Source: VAZQ01 sp963702695 (GTDB lineage: Bacteria; Pseudomonadota; Alphaproteobacteria; Rhizobiales; Xanthobacteraceae). Taken from it: 64,000 nt of DNA. Position 1 is the stretch's first letter. Each line of letters begins with the position of its first letter. The stretch covers positions 186,001 through 250,000 of the forward strand of contig CAVPDS010000002.1 in the NCBI GenBank assembly GCA_963702695.1. The letters are read 5' to 3'. Made by a program: the position numbers and the translations under genes. Positions 24,080-33,373 of the stretch are shown piece by piece. Below the pieces are notes generated by a model that saw only the letters and a list, made by a program, of their open reading frames with translations, was not told where the DNA came from and made no database searches.

Positions 24080-27000
24080 ATGCGGATTTCGCATTTCTTC
24101 ATTGACCGTCCGATCTTCGCGTCGGTGCTGTCGATTGTGTTTGTGATCCTCGGCGCGGTGGCGTTCTTCCGGCTTCCGATCGCACAGTACCCGGACATCG
24201 CGCCGCCGACCATCAACGTCACGGGTCAATATCCCGGTGCGACCGCCGAGGTGGTGGCCTCGACCGTGGTTGCCCCGATCGAGGAGCAGATCAATGGCGT
24301 CGAGAACATGCTCTATGTGTCCTCGAATGCCACCGCCGATGGTCGCTTCTCGATTGCAGTGACCTTCGACATCGGCGTCAACCTCGACATTGCACAAGTG
24401 CAGGTGCAGAACCGGGTCGCCATCGCCCAGCCGCGGCTTCCGGCGGAAGTTCGCAACATCGGCGTGACGGTTACCAAAGCATCCCCCGACCTGATGATGG
24501 TCGTGCACCTCTTTTCGCCCGACAAGACGCGTGACACGCTGTTCATCTCGAATTTCGCCACGCTTGAAGTCAAGGACCCGCTCACGCGCATCGACGGCGT
24601 GGGTTCAATCACCGCGTTCGGCAGCCGCGATTACTCGATGCGCGTCTGGCTCGATCCCGACCGGCTGCAATCGCTCGGCCTTACCGCCACCGACGTCACG
24701 CTCGCGCTGGCCGGCCAGAACGTCCAGGTCGCCTCGGGGACACTCAATCAGCCGCCAGTTGAGCAGCAGGGAGCGTTCCAGGTTGCGGTGCAGACGTTGG
24801 GGCGCCTCGCTGATCCCGCCCAGTTCGGCAACATCATCGTCAAGCAGACATCGACCGCCGTGGTGCGGCTGCGCGACGTCGCCACGGTCGAGTTGGCAGC
24901 GCTCGATTATGGGACCAATTCCTATCTCGACCTCGATCCGGCGGTCGCGCTCGCCATCTTCCAGCGGCCGGGATCGAATGCGCTTTCGACCGCCAACACG
25001 ATCCGCGCCACCATGGAGCAACTCGCACCGCGCTTTCCCGCTGGGGTGAAGTACACCATCGTCTATGACCCGACCCGGTTCATCCAGCAGTCGGTCGACG
25101 CCGTACAGGAGACCATCCTCGAAGCGATCGGGCTCGTCGTGTTGGTGGTGATCCTGTTCCTGCAGACATGGCGCGCCGCCATCATTCCGCTGATCGCGAT
25201 CCCGGTATCGCTTGTCGGCACGTTCTTCTTCATGGCGCTGTTCGGCTTCACGCTCAATAACCTCACGCTGTTCGGTCTTGTGCTTGCCGTCGGCATCGTC
25301 GTCGACGACGCGATCGTCGTGGTCGAAAATGTTGAGCGCAACATCGAGAATGGACTTTCTCCGCGCGAGGCGGCACACCGCAGCATGGACGAAGTCGGCG
25401 CCGCGCTGATTGCGATCGCGCTGGTGCTGTTCGCAGTGTTTGTCCCTTCGGGCTTCATCACCGGAATTTCCGGGCAGTTCTATCGGCAATTTGCGCTCAC
25501 GATCGCCGGCGCGACCGCGATTTCGCTGCTGGTTTCGCTCACCCTCTCGCCCGCGCTCTGCGCCTTGCTGCTGCGCTCACACCAGCAGGCCGCGCCGGCG
25601 TGGTGGGCGCGGCCGGCGCGTTCCTTCTTCCGCGGCTTCAATCGTGGCTTCGAGGGATTGGCGAGAGGCTACGGCTGGCTTGCGACGCACATCGTGCGTC
25701 TCGCGGTGGTCATGCTGCTCGTCTATGCGGGTATTCTCGCCTTTGGTCTCAATGAGTTCCGCAAGACACCGATCGGCTTCATCCCCGCGGTCGATCGCGG
25801 CTATCTGGTCATCGTCGTACAGCTTCCGCCGGGTGCGTCGCTCGCACGCACCGATGCCGTCAATCGTCGTGCGGTGGAAATTGCGCTTAAAACGCCGGGA
25901 ATATCAGGGGCGGTCGATTTCGTCGGCTTCAATGGGGCTACCTTCACCAACGCGCCGAATTCGGCCGCCATTTTTGTGGTGCTCGATGATTTCGAGAAGC
26001 GCGCCAAGGATCCGGACCAATCGGCGGGCGCGCTCACCCGCATCCTGTTCCAGAAGCTCCAATCCATCCAGGAGGCGGGAATCTTCGTGGTGCAGCCGCC
26101 GCCGGTGCAGGGCATCGGCAATGCGGGCGGCTTCCGGATGATGGTTGAGGACCGTGTGGGACGGGGCGCGGAAGCGCTGCGCGCCGCGACCGTCGATATG
26201 ATGGTGAAGGCGAACCAGACCCCAGGCCTGACGCAGGTCTTCACTCTGTTTGAAACTTCGACCCCGCAGCTCTATCTCGATATCGACCGCACTAAGGCGC
26301 AGCTTCTGGGCATCAATGTGCCCGACGTGTTCGCGGCGCTGCAGATCTATATCGGCTCCTCCTACGTCAACGACTTCAACCTGTTCGGCCGCACTTTCCG
26401 GGTGACGGCGCAGGCGGAAAGCGACCGTCGCATCGACCCCAGAGATGTGCTCAACATCCGCGTGCGCAATAATAGTGGCGGGACCGTGCCGCTTGCCTCC
26501 TTCACCACCGTGCGTGACATTTCCGGACCCTATCGGGTGCCGCGCTACAATCTCTATCCGGCCGCCGAGCTCGACGGCGCCGCCGCTCCGGGCTTTTCGC
26601 AGGGGCAAGCGATCGCGATCATGGAGCAACTCGCCAAACAGACGCTGCCCGACGGTTTTGCCTACGAGTGGACGACTCTCGCCTTCCAGCAACTGCGTGC
26701 TGGTAACACGGCGACATTCGCCTTCGTGCTAGCGGTGGTGTTCGTTTTTCTGGTGCTCGCGGCTCAGTTCGAGAGCCTGACGTTGCCGCTCGCCGTGATC
26801 CTGATCGTGCCGATGTGCCTGGTTGCCTCGATCGTCGGCGTGGTGCTGCGCGGGCAGGACAATAATATCCTCACGCAAGTCGGCTTTATCGTGCTGATTG
26901 CACTCGCTGCCAAGAACGCGATCCTGATCGTCGAATTCGCCAAGCAGCTCGAGGATCAGGGCCGCGACCGCTTCGCGGCGGCGGTTGAGGCCGCGCACTT

Positions 27001-27247
27001 ACGGTTGCGGCCGATCCTGATGACCTCGTTCGCATTCATCTTCGGCGTAGTGCCGCTGGTCTGGGCGATCGGCGCCGGTGCCGAGCTGCGGCAGACGCTG
27101 GGCACGGCGGTGTTCTCCGGAATGATCGGCGTGACGTTGTTCGGGCTGCTGTTCACGCCGGCCTTTTACGTGATCAGCCGCTGGGTCGCGGCGCGCGCCA
27201 GCCGGCGCAAGATCACTCCGCCCGCCCCAGTTCAGCCTGCCGAGTGA
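24080..27247 (+). CDS. RND multidrug efflux permease, HAE1 family (AcrB/MexB-like)
   Basis: 1055 residues, the full length for the HAE1 class. The N-terminal helix MRISHFFIDRPIFASVLS is typical, and IAQYPDIAPPTINVTGQYPGA is close to AcrB, keyed by PPxIxVxxxYPGA. The proton-relay pair is Asp409-Asp410 in helix 4 (VGIVVDDAIVVVENVER). The second half repeats the 6-helix plan and contains AAKNAILIVEFAKQL and the conserved RLRPILMTSFAFIFGVVPL, keyed by RPILMTS. It exports hydrophobic drugs or other toxic compounds using the proton gradient. It forms a two-gene operon with the adaptor. Confidence 0.96.
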   Translation: MRISHFFIDRPIFASVLSIVFVILGAVAFFRLPIAQYPDIAPPTINVTGQYPGATAEVVASTVVAPIEEQINGVENMLYVSSNATADGRFSIAVTFDIGVNLDIAQVQVQNRVAIAQPRLPAEVRNIGVTVTKASPDLMMVVHLFSPDKTRDTLFISNFATLEVKDPLTRIDGVGSITAFGSRDYSMRVWLDPDRLQSLGLTATDVTLALAGQNVQVASGTLNQPPVEQQGAFQVAVQTLGRLADPAQFGNIIVKQTSTAVVRLRDVATVELAALDYGTNSYLDLDPAVALAIFQRPGSNALSTANTIRATMEQLAPRFPAGVKYTIVYDPTRFIQQSVDAVQETILEAIGLVVLVVILFLQTWRAAIIPLIAIPVSLVGTFFFMALFGFTLNNLTLFGLVLAVGIVVDDAIVVVENVERNIENGLSPREAAHRSMDEVGAALIAIALVLFAVFVPSGFITGISGQFYRQFALTIAGATAISLLVSLTLSPALCALLLRSHQQAAPAWWARPARSFFRGFNRGFEGLARGYGWLATHIVRLAVVMLLVYAGILAFGLNEFRKTPIGFIPAVDRGYLVIVVQLPPGASLARTDAVNRRAVEIALKTPGISGAVDFVGFNGATFTNAPNSAAIFVVLDDFEKRAKDPDQSAGALTRILFQKLQSIQEAGIFVVQPPPVQGIGNAGGFRMMVEDRVGRGAEALRAATVDMMVKANQTPGLTQVFTLFETSTPQLYLDIDRTKAQLLGINVPDVFAALQIYIGSSYVNDFNLFGRTFRVTAQAESDRRIDPRDVLNIRVRNNSGGTVPLASFTTVRDISGPYRVPRYNLYPAAELDGAAAPGFSQGQAIAIMEQLAKQTLPDGFAYEWTTLAFQQLRAGNTATFAFVLAVVFVFLVLAAQFESLTLPLAVILIVPMCLVASIVGVVLRGQDNNILTQVGFIVLIALAAKNAILIVEFAKQLEDQGRDRFAAAVEAAHLRLRPILMTSFAFIFGVVPLVWAIGAGAELRQTLGTAVFSGMIGVTLFGLLFTPAFYVISRWVAARASRRKITPPAPVQPAE

Positions 27248-27434
27248 TGATTTCGACGGGCAGGACGGTCGGTTCTTGATCTGGATCATCTCCCATGCGC
27301 GCTACGATGAGCTAGTTGGATAGCCATGCAAATAGTGAGCGTGACTTCGCGCATTTTGTTGTGCTCCTCGCTATCATCGTTCCGAGGATGCGCCCTCCAG
27401 TCGCTGAACTGCGGCGCCTGCATAAGGTATTCCT

Positions 27435-29741
27435 ATGCCGCCATCGAAATTCGGCGTTGGTCAGCCGGTGACGCGCAAGGAGGATGACGTCCTCCTGCGC
27501 GGCGGCGGACGATACGTCGCTGATCATGCGCCGGCGGGCCTGCTGCAGGGCGTCGTCGTGCGGTCGCCACATGCACATGCGCGATTCCGCATCGTCGACG
27601 CATCGAAGGCGCGGGCGATGCCGGGCGTCCTGCTCGTCCTGACCGCGGACGACACCGCGGAGCTTGGTGATCTTCCCTGCCAGGGCGAGGTGCCGGACGC
27701 AAAGGTCGTCGCGCCGCCCTATCCGGTGCTCGCGCGCGAGGAGGTGCGTCACGTCGGCGATGCGGTGGCCTTCGTCGTGGCGGATACGCTCGATCGTGCG
27801 CGCGACGCAGCGGAGGCGATCGTGATCGAGTGGCAGCCGATGACGCACATCATCGGCGCAGTCGCGGCGCTTTCACCGGGGGCGCCGCTGGTGTGGCCGA
27901 ACGCGCGCAGCAATCTGGTGTTCGAAACTTCGCTCGGCGATGCCCAGCAGACGGCGCAAGCTTTCGCCAAGGCGGCGCGCGTCGTGTCGCTGACACTGGT
28001 CAACCAGCGGCTGGTCGCCAATTATCTGGATACGCGCGGCGTGATCGCCGAATACGATCGTCGTGCCGATCACCTGACGCTGACGCTCAGCAGCCAGGGC
28101 AGCCACATCGTGCGCGATGTGCTCTGCACGAGCGTGCTGAAAATCCCGCCGGAGAAGATGCGGGTTGTGACACCCGACGTCGGCGGCGGTTTCGGCACCA
28201 AGCTCTTTCCCTATCGCGAATATGCGCTCGCGGCGGTCGCGGCGCGCCGTCTCGCGCGGCCGGTGAAATGGGTGTGCGATCGCAGCGAGCATTTTCTCGC
28301 GGATGCCCAGGGGCGCGACAACATCACCACCGCCAAGCTTGCGCTCGATGCGACCGGGCGCTTTCTCGCGCTCGATATCGATCTCGTCGCCGACATGGGC
28401 GCGTATCTGTCGCTGTTCGCGCCGTACATTCCCTTTATCGGCGCCGGTATGTCGCCTGGCGTCTACGACATTCCGGCCTGCCACGTGCGGGTGCGCGGGG
28501 TGTTCACCAATACGGTGCCGGTCGATGCCTACCGCGGCGCCGGACGGCCGGAGGCGGCCTACGTGATCGAGCGGCTGGTCGATGCCGCCGCGCGTGAGCT
28601 CGCTCTGGCGCCGGAAGTACTGCGGCGCAAGAACTTCATCACGCCCCGCGCGATGCCTTACACCACGGCGACCGGCAAGACCTACGACGGTGGCGAATTC
28701 GCCGCTCATCTCACGCGCGCCCAGGAGATCGCGGACTGGGCCGGGTTCAAACGCCGGCTCGCGGCGTCGAAGCGTGCGGGACGTCTGCGCGGCGTCGGGC
28801 TTGCGACCTACATCGAGGCCTGCGGCAGCAATGGGCCGGATACCGCGCGCGTGCGGCTCGACCCCGATGGCGGCATCACCGTCCTCATCGGCACGCAATC
28901 AACCGGGCAGGGCCATGCGACGGCCTATGCCCAGATCATCGCCGACCGGTTGGCGCTCGAGTCCGACCATGTGCGCGTCGTGCAGGGCGACACCGAGCTG
29001 ATCGCAACCGGTGCCGGCACCGCCGGATCGAGCTCGATCTCGTGCGGAGGTGCGTCGCTCGACGTCGCCGCGAAGAAGCTCGCCGACAATCTCAAGCAGC
29101 TCGCGAGCGACGCGCTGGAAGCGGCCGGCAGCGATCTTGAACTCGACAATGGCAAGGTGAGGGTCGTCGGCACCGATCGTGCGGTCTCATTCGTCGATCT
29201 GGCGCGGCGGCCCGATGCGGCGAAGAAGCTCGCGACCGAGCATGCGTTCACACCGGAGGCCGCGACCTACCCGAACGGCACTCATATTGCCGAAGTCGAG
29301 GTCGATTCCGACACCGGAGCGACCCAGATCGTCAATTACGTGGTGGTCGATGACTTCGGCGTGACGTTCAATCCAATGCTGCTGGCCGGGCAGGTGCACG
29401 GCGGCACCGTGCAGGGAATCGGCCAGGCGCTGATGGAACACGCGGTCTACGACGCCGATTCCGGGCAGCTTGTGAACGCGAGCTTGCAGGACTACGCGCT
29501 GCCCCGCGCGGAAGACGTGCCGGCCTTTGTGTTCGAAACGCACAACGTGCCGTGTCGGACCAATCCGCTCGGCGTCAAAGGGGCGGGCGAGGCCGGCGCC
29601 ATCGGCTCCTGCCCGGCGGTGATCAATGCGCTGCTTGACGCGCTCTGGCGCGCTTATCGGATCCGCCACATCGACATGCCGGCGACGCCGGAACGCGTGT
29701 GGATGGCGATCACGGAAGGCAAGCGCCTCCATACGCTGTGA
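27435..29741 (+). CDS. Xanthine dehydrogenase-family molybdopterin-binding large subunit (CoxL form II-like)
   Basis: 768 residues. N-terminal aldehyde-oxidase/xanthine-dehydrogenase domain (VGQPVTRKEDDVLLRGGGRY, keyed by RxEDxxLLxGxGxY), then the molybdopterin domains with VGGGFGTK, the active-site loop AYRGAGRPEA and the catalytic Glu in VKGAGEAGAIG. The loop is AYRGAGR, not the AYRCSFR of true aerobic CO dehydrogenase, so it is a form II/other hydroxylase oxidising an organic substrate. No FAD or 2Fe-2S subunit is adjacent, and it is flanked by unrelated genes; it must either borrow subunits from elsewhere or pair with another electron carrier. Substrate unknown. Confidence 0.92.
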   Translation: MPPSKFGVGQPVTRKEDDVLLRGGGRYVADHAPAGLLQGVVVRSPHAHARFRIVDASKARAMPGVLLVLTADDTAELGDLPCQGEVPDAKVVAPPYPVLAREEVRHVGDAVAFVVADTLDRARDAAEAIVIEWQPMTHIIGAVAALSPGAPLVWPNARSNLVFETSLGDAQQTAQAFAKAARVVSLTLVNQRLVANYLDTRGVIAEYDRRADHLTLTLSSQGSHIVRDVLCTSVLKIPPEKMRVVTPDVGGGFGTKLFPYREYALAAVAARRLARPVKWVCDRSEHFLADAQGRDNITTAKLALDATGRFLALDIDLVADMGAYLSLFAPYIPFIGAGMSPGVYDIPACHVRVRGVFTNTVPVDAYRGAGRPEAAYVIERLVDAAARELALAPEVLRRKNFITPRAMPYTTATGKTYDGGEFAAHLTRAQEIADWAGFKRRLAASKRAGRLRGVGLATYIEACGSNGPDTARVRLDPDGGITVLIGTQSTGQGHATAYAQIIADRLALESDHVRVVQGDTELIATGAGTAGSSSISCGGASLDVAAKKLADNLKQLASDALEAAGSDLELDNGKVRVVGTDRAVSFVDLARRPDAAKKLATEHAFTPEAATYPNGTHIAEVEVDSDTGATQIVNYVVVDDFGVTFNPMLLAGQVHGGTVQGIGQALMEHAVYDADSGQLVNASLQDYALPRAEDVPAFVFETHNVPCRTNPLGVKGAGEAGAIGSCPAVINALLDALWRAYRIRHIDMPATPERVWMAITEGKRLHTL

Positions 29742-29770
29742 ACTGATCGTGGATGAGCGCCACGACGCAC

Positions 29771-29800
29771 CGTCGCCCCCGCGAAAGCGGGGACGACCGA
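29771..29800. repeat. Short palindromic intergenic element (CCCCGCGAAAGCGGGG)
   Basis: The perfect stem CCCCGC-GAAA-GCGGGG with a GAAA tetraloop, flanked by GTCG and GACGAC, follows the molybdopterin gene and precedes the convergent CHRD gene. The same kind of sequence recurs near 34871-34980 and 59663-59702. It could act as a bidirectional terminator-like or transcript-protecting hairpin, although no T-run follows. Confidence 0.6.
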
Positions 29801-29840
29801 AATCCAGCCGCCGCGGACTCCGATTACTTCGGCGTTTGGT

Positions 29841-30272
29841 TTACTTCACCACTTGGCCGCGGATCTCGCCGCCGCGGTTGGCGGCGGTGTGAACGTTGAC
29901 GTACCAGTGGCCGGCCTGAAGGTCGGTGGCTTGGGCGTCGGTCAACGTGGCTGTTCCCTTAGCCGGGCTGGCCGGATTGTTGCCGATCAGGACGACGACG
30001 CCGGCGTTCTTTCCCGCTTCGGCCGGGCCGTGGAAGTGCGCGGCGGTCGCGGGGCCGGTCAATCCGTCGAATGTGACGGTCCAAGTCAGAACCTTGGTCG
30101 CGGTGTCATAGCTGACGTCCGCGCTTCCGGTTCCCGTGCTGGCGTTCGCCGGCACTTCGTTCTTGGCGCTCATCGGGATTTTGTAGGTGATGGTCTCGGC
30201 GAACGCCGAAGCGGTGCCGAGCAGGGTCACGAGCGAAAGTCCGATCAGTCCGCGGGCGATAGTGACTTGCAT
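29841..30272 (-). CDS. Secreted CHRD-domain protein
   Basis: 143 residues from ATG 30272, with GGGAGGAC just upstream. A Sec signal peptide (LIGLSLVTLLGTASAFA) ends near residue 26. The mature part has MSAKNEVPANASTGTGSADV, keyed by SxxNExP, then HFHGPAEAGKNAG and the final VNVHTAANRGGEIRGQV, keyed by NVHTxxxxxGEIRGQ. These are the hallmarks of the CHRD domain named after chordin. Bacterial CHRD proteins are small exported proteins of unclear function, some linked to metal or matrix binding. It is monocistronic, diverging from the EamA gene. Confidence 0.93.
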   Translation of the reverse strand: MQVTIARGLIGLSLVTLLGTASAFAETITYKIPMSAKNEVPANASTGTGSADVSYDTATKVLTWTVTFDGLTGPATAAHFHGPAEAGKNAGVVVLIGNNPASPAKGTATLTDAQATDLQAGHWYVNVHTAANRGGEIRGQVVK

Positions 30273-30393
30273 CGAGTTGTCCTCCCTTGTGTGGTCTGGT
30301 GTTGGTCTCACCAGCGAAAACCCCGATGCGGCATCGATTGTTCGAAGGCCGCAACGGCGCTTGCGCGTCTCGCAAGGCGACGGCGCTTGCGCC

Positions 30394-30399
30394 ATTATA
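30394..30399 (-). promoter_or_regulatory. Candidate -10 element for the CHRD gene
   Basis: A perfect TATAAT on the minus strand sits in the 227-base divergent region between the CHRD gene and the EamA transporter gene, giving a predicted leader of about 115 bases for the CHRD transcript. No good TTGACA-like -35 is found at the expected distance, so the call is weak. Confidence 0.25.
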
Positions 30400-30499
30400 G
30401 TCGGCTTGCCATGACGGTAATAGCGGTCGGACGAGGTTCGAGAGGAGAGGGGGCGGTGCTTGGCAGGCGGATCGGTCGCGCCCAGCGGACGGCACGGCA

Positions 30500-31399
30500 A
30501 TGAACGTGGTCAAAGCCGTCCTGCTCAAGGTCGCCTCGGCGCTGCTGTTCGCGGTGATGTCGGTGCTGGTGCGCTATCTCGGTGATCGCTACCCGGTCGG
30601 GCAGGTCGTGTTCTTCCGCTCGGCCTTCGCCATCCTCCCAGTGGTGATCATCTATGCCTGGCGGCGCGAGTTGGAGGCGGCCGTGCGTACTGGCCAGCCG
30701 TTGCGGCACATCGGCCGCGGCGCGACCGCGGTCGGGGCGATGTTCTGCAACTTCTCCTCCCTTGCCCGGTTGCCGGTGGTGGACGCGACGGCGATCTCGT
30801 TCGTGTCGCCGCTGATCACGGTGGCGCTCTCTGCGCTCATCCTCAAGGAGCGGGTGCGGATTTATCGCTGGTCCGCGGTCATCGTCGGATTTTGCGGCGT
30901 GCTGGTGATGCTGGCTCCGCATCTCGACGTGGGCCGGTCAGCCGCCTCGACCGCAGGCGCGGTCGGAGCGATGCTCGGGCTCACCGGCGCTTTCTTCAGC
31001 GCCGGCTCGACGATCCAGACGCGGGCGCTGACGCGCAGCGAAACGACCTCCTCGATCGTGCTCTATTTCTCGATCATCTGCGCGCTCGCCGGCCTTTGCA
31101 CCTGGCCGTTCGGTTGGATCGCGCCGACCGGGGGCGAACTCACCGCCCTGATCGTGATCGGAATCTGCGGCGGCCTTGCCCACATTCTGCTGACCGAGAG
31201 CTACCGCCATGCGCCAGCTTCGCTGGTCGCGCCGTTCGACTACACCTCGATGCTGTGGGCGCTGATTTTGGGCTTCCTGGTCTTCGGCGAGGTGCCGAGC
31301 GTGCTGGTGTTCGTCGGCGCCGGCATCATCACGGGCGCCGGCCTGTTCGTTATCTGGCGCGAGCGCCAGCTTGCCTTGCAGCGCGTCCGCGCCGCGTAA
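30500..31399 (+). CDS. EamA-family (DMT) small-molecule transporter
   Basis: 299 residues, two EamA repeats giving ten predicted helices. The first repeat opens KAVLLKVASALLFAVMSVLVRYLG, keyed by FAVMSVLVRY, and contains VDATAISFVSPLITVALSALIL, keyed by ISFVSPL. The second has LTESYRHAPASLVAPFDYTSMLWA, keyed by YRHAPASLVAPFDY, the RhaT/YdcZ-like signature. DMT proteins export metabolites such as amino acids or move sugars; the substrate cannot be told. The gene stands alone. Confidence 0.9.
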   Translation: MNVVKAVLLKVASALLFAVMSVLVRYLGDRYPVGQVVFFRSAFAILPVVIIYAWRRELEAAVRTGQPLRHIGRGATAVGAMFCNFSSLARLPVVDATAISFVSPLITVALSALILKERVRIYRWSAVIVGFCGVLVMLAPHLDVGRSAASTAGAVGAMLGLTGAFFSAGSTIQTRALTRSETTSSIVLYFSIICALAGLCTWPFGWIAPTGGELTALIVIGICGGLAHILLTESYRHAPASLVAPFDYTSMLWALILGFLVFGEVPSVLVFVGAGIITGAGLFVIWRERQLALQRVRAA

Positions 31400-31502
31400 A
31401 GGCCACCATCGGGGTCGTAGTACCGTTGCCTGGGCGTTCCCGGCTGGCGCGCCGCACGCTCCCTGCGCTATCATCAGCTCAAGGAAGCAAAGGGAGGAAC
31501 GC

Positions 31503-32846
31503 ATGCGTCGCACGATGGCTGCGGGCGTGGGATTGCTTGGTTTGGCGCTGACCGGTGCAGGGGCGATCGCGCAGGAGGCGCCCAACGCCGAGGCGACGGC
31601 GTGTCCGGCTCCATTGGGCGAGATCGCCACCTGCTACACCACCAGGCTCGCGACCGGCGCTTACCTGCTGGCGGCGAAGCCGAAGAATTGGAACGGACAC
31701 CTGGTCGTGTTCGCCCACGGCGGGCCGCAACTCGCGCCGATGCCCGCCACCTACAGCCAGCCCGACCTGATCAAATATTCGATCTGGGTGCGGCTGGGCT
31801 ACGCCTGGATCGCGACCAGCTATCGGCGCGAGGGCTACGGTGTGAAGATGGCGGCGGAGGACACCGACCAGGCGCGCAAATTCTTCATCGAGCACATCGG
31901 CAAACCGCAACGAACCATTCTGCATGGCGCCTCGTACGGTGGCTTGGTCAGCGCCAAGCTGCTCGAGACTTACGCCAAGAACGCCGACGGCAGCTCCAAC
32001 TACGACGGTGCGTTGCTCAACAGCGGCTTGGTCACGGGCGCGACGCACGGCTATGAGTTTCGGGTCGATCTGCGCGTCGTCTATCAGTATTACTGCAAAA
32101 ATTTGCCGCGTCCGGACGAGCCACAATATCCGCCCTGGATGGGCCTTCCCGCTGACTCGAAGTTGACGCTGAAGGGGCTCGAAGCGCTCGTCGACGAGTG
32201 CACCGGAATCCTCAAGCCGGCGAACGAGCGCACCGAGCAGCAGAAGCAGAACTTGGCGAACATCACCAAAGTGATCGGCATTCCCGGGCCGCTGCTGTTC
32301 CGTCACATGCAGTCGTCGACTCTGCTGTTCCGCGGCATCGTGCAGACGATCGCCGGCGGCCGCAATCCGTTCACGAATGTAGGCGTGCACTACAAGGGTT
32401 CGAGCGACGATGAGGCGCTCAACCGGGGCGTCGAGCGGTTCGCCGCCGACCCCGCCGCCTATGCGCTGCTCAAGGCCGATGGCGAGCCGAACGGCACGCT
32501 GCCGGTGCCGATGGTGTCGCTGCATTCGATCAACGATCCGCAAGTGGTCGTCGAATCGCAATCGGTGTATCGCGATGCCGTGAACGCCGCCGGCAATGGT
32601 GATCGTCTGGTGCAGGCCTTTACCGACGAAGCGGCGCACACCGGGCAAAGCGCGCCGGAATTGGCGGCCGCGATCGGCGCCTTGTCGGACTGGATCGAGA
32701 AGGGCCAGAAGCCGACCCCGCAATCGATCGCGGACCGTTGCCAGCAATCGCGCACCGCCTATCCGGGGCCGTGCCGCTACCACCCTGATTTCGTACCGAA
32801 GGCTTTCAGCACGCGGTTCTACCCACGCGAGACGGCGTCGCGCTAA
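31503..32846 (+). CDS. Secreted alpha/beta hydrolase
   Basis: 447 residues from ATG 31503, with AAAGGGAGG upstream at 31488-31496. A Sec signal peptide ends near AGAIAQ (about residue 22). The oxyanion strand is LVVFAHGGPQL, the nucleophile elbow is GASYGG with Ser144, and an Asp (NDPQVVVES) and a His (DEAAHTGQ) lie in the C-terminal third as expected for the triad. Five or six Cys residues could form disulfides in the periplasm. The overall plan resembles bacterial tannase/feruloyl-esterase-like and poly(3-hydroxybutyrate)-type hydrolases, but I cannot name the subfamily. An ester of an aromatic acid is a possible substrate. Confidence 0.82.
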   Translation: MRRTMAAGVGLLGLALTGAGAIAQEAPNAEATACPAPLGEIATCYTTRLATGAYLLAAKPKNWNGHLVVFAHGGPQLAPMPATYSQPDLIKYSIWVRLGYAWIATSYRREGYGVKMAAEDTDQARKFFIEHIGKPQRTILHGASYGGLVSAKLLETYAKNADGSSNYDGALLNSGLVTGATHGYEFRVDLRVVYQYYCKNLPRPDEPQYPPWMGLPADSKLTLKGLEALVDECTGILKPANERTEQQKQNLANITKVIGIPGPLLFRHMQSSTLLFRGIVQTIAGGRNPFTNVGVHYKGSSDDEALNRGVERFAADPAAYALLKADGEPNGTLPVPMVSLHSINDPQVVVESQSVYRDAVNAAGNGDRLVQAFTDEAAHTGQSAPELAAAIGALSDWIEKGQKPTPQSIADRCQQSRTAYPGPCRYHPDFVPKAFSTRFYPRETASR

Positions 32847-32860
32847 AGCCACCGGCCGCT

Positions 32861-32900
32861 CATTCCCGCGCAAGCTGCAACCGGGAATCCAGGGCCGCTT
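32861..32900. repeat. Family B palindromic element (single copy)
   Basis: TCATTCCCGCGCAAGCTGCA continues to a CGGGAATCCAGGGCCGC end. The arms TTCCCG and CGGGAA pair. The same sequence style occurs at 54679-54712, 58961-59047 and 62525-62616. It lies between the hydrolase gene and the convergent RAM-domain gene and is probably a REP-like element. Confidence 0.65.
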
Positions 32901-32965
32901 AACTTGGCGCGGCTACGCTTCTCGGGGACGAACGCCGAGCGTGATTCTTGTAGACGAAACAGGCG

Positions 32966-33223
32966 TTAGCGAGGCTTTGAAGCCGTCCCGAATGCTTTGA
33001 ACGTGATGATGGTACGGGTGTCCTGGATGCCCGCGATCGTCTGCACCTTCTCGTTCACGAAATGGCCGATGTCGGTCTTCTCCTCGACGTAGAACTTGAC
33101 CAGCAGATCGAAGTCCCCGGCGGTCGAGTAGATCTCGGAGGCGATCTCGGCATCGGCGAGCTTGTTCGCCACCTCGTAGGATTTTCCGAGCTGGCATTTG
33201 ATCTGGACGAAGAAGGGGATCAT
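32966..33223 (-). CDS. Stand-alone Lrp/AsnC ligand-binding (RAM) domain protein
   Basis: 85 residues from ATG 33223. The whole protein is one alpha-beta RAM domain: FFVQIKCQLGKSYEVANKL, keyed by VQIKC, then YSTAGDFDLLVKFYVE with the ligand-loop TAGDFD, and IQDTRTIITFKAF. In Lrp/AsnC regulators this domain binds amino acids and oligomerises, but the usual N-terminal helix-turn-helix is absent here and no HTH is encoded upstream. Stand-alone RAM proteins are known; they may sense amino acids or modulate full-length Lrp proteins by mixed oligomers. It diverges from thiE. Confidence 0.9.
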   Translation of the reverse strand: MIPFFVQIKCQLGKSYEVANKLADAEIASEIYSTAGDFDLLVKFYVEEKTDIGHFVNEKVQTIAGIQDTRTIITFKAFGTASKPR

Positions 33224-33373
33224 GCGCGTCTCCGTGCCGTGGGCGGCGACAGGAGCGCAATCCAGCAAAAACCCGCAGGCGTGGCAAGCTCTTGCGCCAG
33301 GGTTCGTTTGGCGGTTGGGGCCGGCTGCGGTATTGTCACAGGCGAGACCCATCAAACCCCGACGCGGATTGAA

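Noticed and set aside
27248..27434. Small gene or RNA in the gap between the RND pump and the molybdopterin gene
   Set aside because: No start with ribosome site and coding-like frame, and no convincing hairpin was found in these 187 bases.
27435..29741. Aerobic carbon monoxide dehydrogenase (CoxL form I)
   Set aside because: The active-site loop is AYRGAGR rather than AYRCSFR and the CoxS/CoxM genes are missing.
33224..33373. TPP riboswitch upstream of thiE
   Set aside because: I looked for the conserved CTGAGA and ACCTGATCTGGATAA thi-box blocks and saw neither; only thiE-thiD, not thiC, are downstream.
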